DNA from: an uncultured Magnetococcales bacterium
Lineage (GTDB): Bacteria; Pseudomonadota; Magnetococcia; Magnetococcales; Magnetaquicoccaceae
Length of the DNA stretch: 16,955 bases
Direction of reading: 5' to 3'
Assembly (NCBI GenBank): GCA_903913345.1
Contig: CAIWLA010000105.1
Span: forward strand, 1 to 16,955
A program made the translations under genes and the position numbers. The first letter of the stretch is position 1, and each line of letters begins with the position of its first letter. Positions 7,501 through 13,438 of the stretch are shown in pieces. The notes beneath the pieces are model-generated. The model ran no database searches and was not told the origin of the DNA. It saw only the letters and a list, made by a program, of their open reading frames with translations.

Positions 7501-9203
7501 ACCGGTTGGCACTGGGGTATGGACCGGCCCACCTGGATGGTCATGTCCATTATGATGCGCATCGGGTCGATATGGAGGGCGATTTGCGTCTGCCACTGGC
7601 CCTGGTCGCCCAGTTGGGCGGGCCGGACAGTCAGGGAACGGCCAGGGCTTATCTGAAACTGAGCGGCTCATCCAACCAACCCGATGGACAATTTTCCCTG
7701 CAATTGGATCAGGTTCATTTTAACGATCCGGCCATGGAGTCCATTCCACCGGCCACCCTGCAGGCCGATGCGTGGTTGGAAAAGGGTCAGGTCAATCTCC
7801 GCATGACGTTGCAAAAATGGACATCCAGTCCAATGACGGCTCTGTTGTTGTTTCCCGTTCAGTTGGGGTTTGTCCCTTTTCATTGCGCGCTGCCGGAGGA
7901 AGGGGCGATCGGTGGCACCTTGAATGCCGATGCGCAATTGACGCAATTTGCCCTGCTGGCCAATTCGGGGTTGATGGACAGCCAAAAAGTGGATGGTCTG
8001 GTCCACATTGCCCTGCACCTGGGGGGGACCGTGGCGAACCCGGAGGTGGAGGGGACCGTTCTGGTCCACAATGGCAGTTATGAAAACGGCTCTTTGGGCA
8101 CCCTCTTGAAGGGGGTTGAACTCGCGGCGACGGCCCATGGCCGCACGATCACCATCGACACCTTGGCGGCCAATGATGGCGGGGCGGGCCATCTGCGCGC
8201 CACCGGTCAGCTGGCACTGGATGTCGCGCAGCACTGGCCCTTCAAGCTGGAGGCGACGCTGGAAAAGGCACTGTTGATCCATCGCGATGAGTGGCAGGCC
8301 ACCTTGAGCGGTCCCCTGGTGGTGCAGGGCAATGGGGAACGGATGGAGATAACGGGGGATCTGACCAGCAATGAGTCGTTGCTGTATCTGGCGGAGAGCG
8401 AATCCCTGGATATGCAGAGTGTGTCGATTGACAGGGAGATACAGAACGGTTTGCATGTGGAGGAGGAGGGGAGGGATGCTCCGGAATCGGCCTCCATGCC
8501 GGTGGCCTTGAACATGACCCTGCATGTACCCAATCGGGCCTTTGTGCGGGGACGCGGGTTGGAGTCGGAGTGGCAGGGGGATTTGACCCTGCGCGGTCTG
8601 GCGAGTGCGCCCCGGATTGAGGGGCAAATAGTGGTTCGGCGTGGTTATTTTGAATTTTTGGATCAGCGGTTCGATCTGCGCAAGGGGATCATCGCCTTTG
8701 AGGGCACGACCCCTCCGCTTCCCAATCTGGATCTGGAGGCGGAATCCAAAAACACCAACAACATGGTGGCGGTATTGAGTTTGAAGGGACCGGCCCTGTC
8801 ACCCACGTTGACCCTCAGTTCGGACCCCGATCTGCCCCAGGATGAAATTCTGGCCCGTCTGTTGTTCAACCGCAACCGGCAGCAACTGACGCCGACCCAG
8901 GCCCTCAGTCTGGCGATGGCCGTGGAAAAACTGCGCAATGGCGGTCCCGGTCTGTTGGGTCGGGCCAGGGACACCCTGAAAATTGACCGGCTGGAGTTGG
9001 GCGGGGACAACCCGGAATCCGGTTCGGTCAAGGCGGGCAAATATTTGAGTGACACGGTGCTTCTGGGGGTCGAACGTGGTGTCAAGCAGGGCAGCGGGAA
9101 GGTCTCTGTGGAGCTGGAGGTGATGCCCAACGTCGTCCTGCAAACCGAGATGGATGAGACCAACAAGAGCGGCGTGGAGATCAATTGGAAGCATGATTAT
9201 TAG
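4581..9203 (+). CDS. tamB: TamB, translocation and assembly module / AsmA-like inner-membrane protein
   Basis: This 1540-aa protein is anchored by one N-terminal transmembrane segment (about residues 26-46, VAAALLLLVVLLISALLAL). A very long periplasmic stretch of beta-strand-forming sequence follows, rich in alternating hydrophobic/polar runs and GxLxL repeats. The C-terminal third holds the TamB (DUF490) domain: FVRGRGLESEWQGDLTLRG (starting at 1321), the stretch from RRGYFEFLDQRFDLRKG on to FEGT, DLPQDEILARLLFNR (1417-1431), then a barrel-like end (NKSGVEINWKHDY). E. coli TamB is about 1259 aa, so this is a long member. TamB docks its C-terminus on the TamA POTRA domains and spans the periplasm as a hydrophobic groove. 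The ATG at 4581 follows AGGGA by 12 bases. Large open frames on other strands and phases here are by-products of the GC-rich codon usage. tamA and tamB are normally adjacent; here the CheW-CZB gene separates them. Confidence 0.93.
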   Translation: MATTDVTPPDPQGGSPSSRFSAWSKGVAAALLLLVVLLISALLALQGKPSQHLLAQLLEQWLSGPNGRVTVQGLHGQFPWEGTVGHLSWTDRDGTWLEIERLHWAWSPAALWRGEVQIQVVEAEQIHLYRQPRANPDGASEPVTPSSWSPLAHLPPVLVDRLHLTELLLDAEAYGQAARFSLDGEIQNRTSPASPTDPDATQWQAKLAIHPLDAGDTRLNLHAQLSPAGPLRGDSRLTLTLEGEERSGLLAALTGWRAAKGVHFHLTGHGPLAAWQGQLQTTVEGVGGVKGALHLTYTDHPVVQFAGRAEGDSTLLGAEWTALLVPVNAAHPDAVALDLNLEAEWLEGRTVRLRHLAIGSPLVQMQGQGTWAWPAQQGEATLQVTIPQLTAVSALTGLPWQRGTLSATLAAKGHWPDPHLQLTAEATDLAVATWQVKQSTLQWEGTLVQGADSPFHGEGRVVGLRSGDGPDLGSEPWIWSADLTMLTTGAARLTRMTLTDHNLTARLQGAIDWTQQSGQGQWQVTMIRLSDWIRRVVPDHAPIEGEGEWSGQLTLTPPGGLGEQATPFQLTTTLTGAVSSVQGLPEAAHILLGATIQTEANLSWAGKGLAITHLNIQGERMQWQGTGQVDLGSQQMTGQVQIHIPQLAPLSPLAGLPLKGDLWADMQLDGLLSMPHLHMAVHAPVIDVGKVHWERPNLLLVNDGWDPTPHGRLTLDLPGVDKKPLPMTGSYRLEETRLHLTDLHLPWPGGELTGEPVQVDWAQGIIDGQLHGKTATPGPWAEWLTGSIHPLASEWAGTVAVNLHWAGEGRRQNLEASVQGQLLRGGSNLLEKATLQARLADLWGKTNGTVEGKIHRLHWKNTQIHDAQWTMAGTRQSATVTMSGKGLLTLGKSPDAPFPIPLTTRPTPGVTRQEGFDWQVRGTLGMDDKGVIRGTLAEWTGRIGPEMLRLDEPAHLVLTPSGTHARGGFHLDLDRLALGYGPAHLDGHVHYDAHRVDMEGDLRLPLALVAQLGGPDSQGTARAYLKLSGSSNQPDGQFSLQLDQVHFNDPAMESIPPATLQADAWLEKGQVNLRMTLQKWTSSPMTALLLFPVQLGFVPFHCALPEEGAIGGTLNADAQLTQFALLANSGLMDSQKVDGLVHIALHLGGTVANPEVEGTVLVHNGSYENGSLGTLLKGVELAATAHGRTITIDTLAANDGGAGHLRATGQLALDVAQHWPFKLEATLEKALLIHRDEWQATLSGPLVVQGNGERMEITGDLTSNESLLYLAESESLDMQSVSIDREIQNGLHVEEEGRDAPESASMPVALNMTLHVPNRAFVRGRGLESEWQGDLTLRGLASAPRIEGQIVVRRGYFEFLDQRFDLRKGIIAFEGTTPPLPNLDLEAESKNTNNMVAVLSLKGPALSPTLTLSSDPDLPQDEILARLLFNRNRQQLTPTQALSLAMAVEKLRNGGPGLLGRARDTLKIDRLELGGDNPESGSVKAGKYLSDTVLLGVERGVKQGSGKVSVELEVMPNVVLQTEMDETNKSGVEINWKHDY

Positions 9204-9310
9204 GGGCTGTTGACATTCATGCCAAAAGTATGATAGAAAATCGGCATACGTTTTAATAAACGAGGAAAGACTGGGGTCTTTCTGAAAAACTGTCTTGATG
9301 TGGCAGCCCC
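9203..9310. repeat. 108-bp element with terminal inverted repeats and three internal stem-loops
   Basis: GGGGCTG at 9203-9209 is the exact inverse of CAGCCCC at 9304-9310. As RNA the stem could extend by three G-U pairs. Between them lie three consecutive stems: ATGCC/GGCAT (9219-9223 with 9243-9247), CGTTT/AAACG around a TAAT loop (9249-9262), and the perfect GAAAGAC/GTCTTTC around TGGG (9265-9282). The left end overlaps the last base of the tamB stop codon. No target-site duplication is obvious. It could be a small non-autonomous mobile element (MITE-like), a structured leader for the DUF262 operon, or a weak terminator of tamB (no T-run follows). A perfect -35 box TTGACA sits at 9210-9215, but the best -10 at 18-base spacing (TAGAAA, 9234-9239) is only 4 of 6, so a promoter here is uncertain. 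Confidence 0.45.
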
Positions 9311-9343
9311 ATCCCTACCAATCCGAGCAGGATCAACCTAAAG

Positions 9344-10519
9344 ATGAACACGGCAGAGCAAACAGGTAATCAAGGGGAAGAGATTGCAGCACCCGACCCC
9401 ATCGTGAATGAGGGCGGCGTTGAAGGGGAAGATCTGGGCATGACCAACCCCTTTGATCCGGCCAAAATCAAGGTTGAGACCAAGCAGATGAGCCTGGACA
9501 CCTTGATCAAACGGATGAAGGAGGGAGAGATCGACCTTTCCCCGGATTTCCAACGGAATGAGGTTTGGAAACCGCCTGCCAGAAGCCGGTTGATTGAATC
9601 CCTGTTGATTCGCATTCCACTGCCCGCCTTTTACATGGATGCCACGAATGAGGACAAATGGACGGTCGTGGATGGTCTGCAACGACTGTCAACATTGCGC
9701 AATTTTATCATCCCCAGGAATGAAAAGGAAAAATTATACCTGGTCGAACTGGAATTTTTGAAGGAACTGGAGGGCAAAGGATTCACCGATCTGCCACGCC
9801 ACTATCAACGCCGCATAGAAGAGACCCAGGTGACGGTTTACCTGATTGAAAGGGGTACGCCTGATGATGTCAAGTTTAATATTTTTAAACGAATCAATAC
9901 GGGTGGTCTTCCCCTCTCCTCCCAGGAGATCCGCCATGCGTTGAATCAGGGACCGGCGGCCGTTTTATTGAAAGAGTTGGCAGCATCACAAGAATTCCAG
10001 GAGGCCACTGCATGGGGTATCCGTGACCAACGGATGTCGGATCGGGAATGTGTTTTGCGCTTTTTCGCTTTTCTCCTCACACCTTATGACCAGTATGATG
10101 CGGGTGATTTTGACGCCTTCCTCAGCGGTGCCATGGCCCAGATTAACACCATGTCTGATCGGAAACGACGTCTTATAAAGTCAAAATTTTACCGCGCCAT
10201 GTCGAATGCAATGGATATTTTTGGTGATCGCGCCTTTCGCAAGCAGACCAGTCTGCAAGGGGGACGATTCCCTGTCAATAAAGCCTTGTTTGAATCCTGG
10301 TCGGTCAATCTGGATGCTTTGACCGATGATGAGATCGATATTTTGAAAGAGAACAAGAGGCTGGTAAATAAAGCATTCATAAAACTGATAAAAACTGACC
10401 AGGAATTTGTCAGTGCCATCACCCAGGGCACGGGTCATTTCAACCGGGTTCGCAAACGGTTCAATGCCATAGAACAACTCATCCAGGAGATCCTGCGCGA
10501 ACGGGGGGAGTCCCTATGA
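9344..10519 (+). CDS. DUF262 domain protein (GmrSD N-terminal / ParB-like fold), likely defence gene
   Basis: This 391-aa protein shows the DUF262 motifs in order: LSPDFQRNEVWKPPARSRLI (residues 65-84), LLIRIPLPAFYM (87-98), VVDGLQRLSTL (108-118, the DGxQR motif) and FKRINTGGLPLSSQEIRHAL (181-200). The fold is ParB/sulfiredoxin-like. In GmrSD-type restriction enzymes it binds or hydrolyses NTP and is fused to a DUF1524 HNH nuclease; here the last 190 residues show no HNH motif, so nuclease activity is not evident. The first 40 residues are acidic and low in complexity. AGGA lies 11 bases before the ATG. The stop overlaps the next ATG by four bases (ATGA), indicating translational coupling with the ATPase. 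GC is much lower than in tamB (24 and 22 of 60 in the samples 10141-10200 and 10321-10380), suggesting transfer. The inferred role is sensor or effector of an anti-phage cassette. Confidence 0.88.
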   Translation: MNTAEQTGNQGEEIAAPDPIVNEGGVEGEDLGMTNPFDPAKIKVETKQMSLDTLIKRMKEGEIDLSPDFQRNEVWKPPARSRLIESLLIRIPLPAFYMDATNEDKWTVVDGLQRLSTLRNFIIPRNEKEKLYLVELEFLKELEGKGFTDLPRHYQRRIEETQVTVYLIERGTPDDVKFNIFKRINTGGLPLSSQEIRHALNQGPAAVLLKELAASQEFQEATAWGIRDQRMSDRECVLRFFAFLLTPYDQYDAGDFDAFLSGAMAQINTMSDRKRRLIKSKFYRAMSNAMDIFGDRAFRKQTSLQGGRFPVNKALFESWSVNLDALTDDEIDILKENKRLVNKAFIKLIKTDQEFVSAITQGTGHFNRVRKRFNAIEQLIQEILRERGESL

Positions 10520-11625
10520 TCCAACATCTGCGTTTGAAAAATTTTAAATGTTTTGAGAGTGTCGCCATTCCCATGGCCAATCTGACCCTGCTCACGGGGC
10601 TGAATGGCATGGGGAAATCCTCCGTCATTCAGAGTCTCCTGGTTCTCCGGCAATCCTTTCAGCAGGGACTTCTTCCCGGTCGTGGACTGGCCTTGAATGG
10701 GGAACTGGTCAACCTGGGCACAACCCAGGCGGTGCTTTATGAAAACGCCAGGGAAGACCAGATCGAGATCACGCTGGAATCGACCCAACCCAAGGCCAAG
10801 GCGGAATTTGTGCTGAATTATGTCATGAATTCCGATGTAATGACCATACATTCCCACACCGTGACCGGTGACTTTTTTCAGGACACCCTTTTTACCGATC
10901 ATTTCCAATATATTCAGGCGGAACGCGTCGGCCCACGGGTGACCTTTCCGGTCTCTGAATACCATGTCCGGCAACATCGGCAACTGGGGTCACATGGGGA
11001 GTATACCAGCTATTTTCTGGAGGTTTTTGGCAGAGAATTGATCGTATTGTCCGCATTGCGCCATGAAAGGGAGCCGTCTGACCGATTGCTGGATCAGGTC
11101 TCTGCCTGGCTGGGAGAGATCAGCCCTGGCATCGCCATTCACCTCTCGCCCTATGCCAACATGGATGTGGTCAATCTGGAATATTCCTACGCCACATCCA
11201 TAGGACGCAGTGGACACTATCGGGCCTCCAGCGTGGGCTTCGGATTGACCTATACCCTGCCCATCGTCGTTGCCCTTCTGGCGGCCAAACCGGGGGCGGT
11301 GCTCCTCCTGGAAAACCCGGAGGCCCATCTCCATCCCCAGGGACAAGTCCGAATGGGTGAATTGATTGCACGAACCGCCCAGGCCGGTGTGCAGATTATC
11401 CTGGAAACCCACAGCGATCACATTCTCAATGGCATCCGGGTGGCGGTACGTCAACAAAGATGTGCCCCGGAACGGGTGGCCATCCACTATTTTTCGCGCA
11501 CAGAAAAAAATGGTCGCGCCCAAAGCGTCCTGGAATCGCCCGTCATGGACAAGGATGGCCGGATCGACCACTGGCCAGCCGGCTTTTTTGATGAATGGGA
11601 AAAAAGCCTTGAAAACCTGTTCTGA
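10516..11625 (+). CDS. AAA/OLD-like ATPase with DUF3696 C-terminus
   Basis: This 369-aa ATPase is of the RecF/OLD/ABC-like class. N-terminal LRLKNFKCFES (residues 5-15) is typical of this class. Walker A is GLNGMGKSS (28-36). A signature-like segment SVGFGLTY (239-246) precedes Walker B, LLLENPEAHLHPQGQ (263-277). The switch histidine is in ETHSDHILNGIR (297-308). The protein ends with GRIDHWPAGFFDEWEKSLENLF-type sequence (W353, P354, G356, F357, F358, D359), the hallmark of DUF3696. No TOPRIM domain is visible, so it is an ATPase rather than an OLD nuclease. It starts inside the stop of the DUF262 gene with a GGGGGAG site just upstream. ATPases of this type paired with DUF262 proteins occur in anti-phage loci; ATP hydrolysis is probably used to detect infection or gate a partner effector. 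A sample at 10801-10860 has 25 of 60 G+C. Confidence 0.9.
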   Translation: MIQHLRLKNFKCFESVAIPMANLTLLTGLNGMGKSSVIQSLLVLRQSFQQGLLPGRGLALNGELVNLGTTQAVLYENAREDQIEITLESTQPKAKAEFVLNYVMNSDVMTIHSHTVTGDFFQDTLFTDHFQYIQAERVGPRVTFPVSEYHVRQHRQLGSHGEYTSYFLEVFGRELIVLSALRHEREPSDRLLDQVSAWLGEISPGIAIHLSPYANMDVVNLEYSYATSIGRSGHYRASSVGFGLTYTLPIVVALLAAKPGAVLLLENPEAHLHPQGQVRMGELIARTAQAGVQIILETHSDHILNGIRVAVRQQRCAPERVAIHYFSRTEKNGRAQSVLESPVMDKDGRIDHWPAGFFDEWEKSLENLF

Positions 11626-11639
11626 CCGGAGGGGTAGAC

Positions 11640-12578
11640 ATGTCGTTAGACCTTGTTTTTAATGAGTTAAGTATGCTGCCCATGGCCCCCGACCAGGAAA
11701 GAGCCAGACAGCGCGCCCATACCTTTGTCCAGACGGTTCGTTATGCCCGCCAAAAGGGCATGGGCGAATTGCGGACCCAGGAGGCCTTCAGGGATTCCAT
11801 GCTGGCGGCGGGATATTCCTGGCGGAGATGGACGCAGGATCCAGAGGTTCCCAGGGAAGCGCGGTTGTATCTGAAAAGTCTCGCTGTCCGTGCCCCTTAC
11901 CTGGATGGTCTGGAGGCACTCCAGGATCAAGCAGCGAGATCCGATTTCTTGTTTGCTGGCCGCAAGGCCGAGGGGTTGGGGGTCGCCTTCATGAACAAAG
12001 GCTTGGCCGTCAGTCTCTTTTTCGATGGCATGTGGGATAAACCTTCCCTTGACTTGACCATTCAGGAATTACAAGAAGATGGCCAGATCCTGGAATACAA
12101 AGATTCTGTCTATCATGCCAGCCGACCTGACCATGTGGATCGACATGAGGCATGGATCCAAGAATTCCTGGAGGCCTCTGTTGTCGATGGGGCGGCATTG
12201 TGGGCACAAAGAGGCACCTGTTTTCCATCCCTCGTTTTTTGCGAGGCGGTTCAGGAGCAAATGCGGAAATTACCGAGAGAAAAGGTTCCATCCTTCTTTC
12301 GAGGATTGCGTTGTCTGGAAAAATATTGTCAGGAATGGCAATCGGGAGGGTTCAACCAGAGTGCGTTGGGATGTCAATCCTCCCCAGAGGGCCAAACGGC
12401 CCTGGATCAATATGCCCAGGAAAGAACCTTTACTCTGCCAAACGGGGAAAGAAAGATTTTCAACTATCACGTCAAACTGGGAAACCCTTGGCGCATTCTT
12501 TATGACCCGGATTTCGGTCCAGGAAAAATATGTGTAGGGTTCGTTGGGTTTCATCTTAGAACCAGGCATGACCATTGA
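11640..12578 (+). CDS. Uncharacterised 312-aa third component of the DUF262/DUF3696 cassette
   Basis: The gene begins 14 bases after the ATPase stop, with a strong GGAGGGG site five bases before the ATG, so it belongs to the same operon. I cannot assign a named domain. The protein looks soluble, without signal peptide or membrane segment. Residues 1-110 appear helical and charged. A middle part contains FPSLVFCEAVQEQMRKL (195-211), then a segment with W233. The C-terminus has a characteristic run: SPEGQTALDQYAQERTF (248-264), LPNGERKIFNYHVKL (266-280), WRILYDPD (284-291), KICVGFVGFHLRTR (296-309). This ending resembles a conserved tail (F.xH.KL ... RIxY ... IGxxGxHLxT) that I associate with hypothetical proteins of defence loci, possibly with a toxin-like or nuclease-like role; that is inference only. 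GC is low (24 of 60 at 12061-12120). It converges on the PAP2 gene after 85 bases. Confidence 0.85.
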   Translation: MSLDLVFNELSMLPMAPDQERARQRAHTFVQTVRYARQKGMGELRTQEAFRDSMLAAGYSWRRWTQDPEVPREARLYLKSLAVRAPYLDGLEALQDQAARSDFLFAGRKAEGLGVAFMNKGLAVSLFFDGMWDKPSLDLTIQELQEDGQILEYKDSVYHASRPDHVDRHEAWIQEFLEASVVDGAALWAQRGTCFPSLVFCEAVQEQMRKLPREKVPSFFRGLRCLEKYCQEWQSGGFNQSALGCQSSPEGQTALDQYAQERTFTLPNGERKIFNYHVKLGNPWRILYDPDFGPGKICVGFVGFHLRTRHDH

Positions 12579-12663
12579 CAGTCGCTCTGGCTGATGGTGG
12601 GCCAGTCGAACCCCTTTCAGCAGGAGAAACCGTCTGAGAAGTCGGTTGAAACCCGAATCCCCC

Positions 12664-13266
12664 CTATTCCGCCACCCATCCCTGGGCAATCGGCTTGGCC
12701 ATGATGCGCCGGTAGCGGTTTTCCAGTTGGACGACCAGACGGTCGCCCAGGCGGTTGGTGTGCAACAGGCGATGGACCCCCCAGACCGACCCCGCCGCCA
12801 CCCCCAATCCACCCACCATATCCAGGGGAAAATGGACCCCCAGGTAGACCCGCGACCAGCAGACCAGAAGGCTCAACCCCAGCAACACCCAGCCCACCCG
12901 CTTGCGCACCACATTCCACCACAAAGACAAGGCCATCGAAAAACAAAATACCGCATGATTGCTCGGAAAAGAGGCATCCGGGGCGTGGACCAGATGGGTA
13001 TGTCCCAGACCGATGACAAAGGGACGGGGATGCGGCCACAGCCAGCGCAGACAGAGGCTCACCATCAATCCCAACAGAATGGCCAGTACCGCCCGGACGG
13101 CCAACTCCCGATGATAGGACAAGCCCCACAGCCACATGCTCAATAACAGCAAAGGCAGTATATAAACCAACCATTTGGCAAAAAAAAGGGCACCATACAG
13201 CAACACAGGCGACGGATCAGCCCCGGCATTGAGCCACAAAAAGAGTGTCTGATTGAACTGTTCCAT
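12664..13266 (-). CDS. PAP2-family membrane phosphatase, possibly undecaprenyl-diphosphatase (BcrC-like)
   Basis: This 200-aa protein has about five to six membrane helices (for example residues 21-48, 56-75, 105-120, 125-142, 148-165) and the PAP2 active site. Motif 1 ends in RP (R81-P82 in WPHPRP), with R74 where the family usually has lysine. Motif 2 is FPSNH (100-104; S102, H104), with N in place of the usual G. Motif 3 is SRVYLGVHFPLD (138-149; R139, nucleophile H145, D149). PAP2 membrane enzymes of this size dephosphorylate undecaprenyl diphosphate or phosphatidate-type lipids on the periplasmic side. The start at 13266 (MEQFNQ) is chosen because the protein aligns from there. An upstream in-frame ATG at 13386 would add 40 residues encoded by the GC-rich inverted repeat, which is unlikely to be translated. 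GGAA about nine bases upstream is a modest ribosome site. Confidence 0.88.
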   Translation of the reverse strand: MEQFNQTLFLWLNAGADPSPVLLYGALFFAKWLVYILPLLLLSMWLWGLSYHRELAVRAVLAILLGLMVSLCLRWLWPHPRPFVIGLGHTHLVHAPDASFPSNHAVFCFSMALSLWWNVVRKRVGWVLLGLSLLVCWSRVYLGVHFPLDMVGGLGVAAGSVWGVHRLLHTNRLGDRLVVQLENRYRRIMAKPIAQGWVAE

Positions 13267-13287
13267 GGGATTGTTTCCAGGTAAGGG

Positions 13288-13321
13288 ATGTACGCTATTG
13301 ACTACGTCATGGATTGTACAT
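13288..13321. promoter_or_regulatory. Nested dyad upstream of the PAP2 gene, possible operator
   Basis: ATGTAC at 13288-13293 and GTACAT at 13316-13321 form a 6-bp inverted repeat with 28 bp between centres. Inside it, TGAC-TAC-GTCA occupies 13299-13309. The position, 22-55 bases upstream of the PAP2 start, suits a regulator binding site, but short dyads arise by chance. Confidence 0.2.
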
Positions 13322-13330
13322 GGACACGGG

Positions 13331-13408
13331 GTCCAGGGGCTGGACGGGCGCAGAAAAACCTTGGGGCTTTGCCCCCAAACCCCCACCAGTGGGATGATCC
13401 CCCTGGAC
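13331..13408. repeat. GC-rich nested inverted repeat (REP/MITE-like)
   Basis: The outer arms GTCCAGGGG (13331-13339) and CCCCTGGAC (13400-13408) are perfect 9-bp inverses. Inside are a hairpin GGGGC-TTT-GCCCC (13363-13375) extended by TT/AA with a bulged C, and a smaller CCCA-CCAG-TGGG (13382-13393). The composition (ggggctttgcccccaaaccccc) differs from the flanks and is reminiscent of dispersed intergenic REP-like repeats in many GC-rich proteobacteria. Copies elsewhere in the genome cannot be checked here. Confidence 0.5.
13354..13378 (-). terminator. Intrinsic terminator downstream of the large ZorA-like gene
   Basis: Read leftwards, the sequence is TTGGGG, a bulged G, C, AAA, GCCCCAA, GG, then TTTTT (complement of 13354-13358). 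This is a seven-pair GC-rich stem with a three-base loop followed within two bases by a T-run. It lies 61 bases after the stop codon at 13439, so it would separate that transcript from the PAP2 gene. Confidence 0.6.
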
Positions 13409-13438
13409 TAAGCAATCATGATCAGACAACACGGATCT

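Noticed and set aside
9265..9282. Hairpin GAAAGAC-TGGG-GTCTTTC as an intrinsic terminator of tamB
   Set aside because: No T-run follows on either strand, so it was kept as part of the structured element rather than called a terminator.
12579..12663. Bidirectional terminator between the convergent third cassette gene and the PAP2 gene
   Set aside because: Only 4-bp dyads (GGTT-GA-AACC) are found and there is no T-run. The region gives no support for a terminator call.
13267..13386. 40-residue N-terminal extension of the PAP2 gene
   Set aside because: It would be encoded by the GC-rich inverted repeat and promoter region. The residues are not membrane-like or PAP2-like, and the ATG at 13266 gives a family-sized protein.
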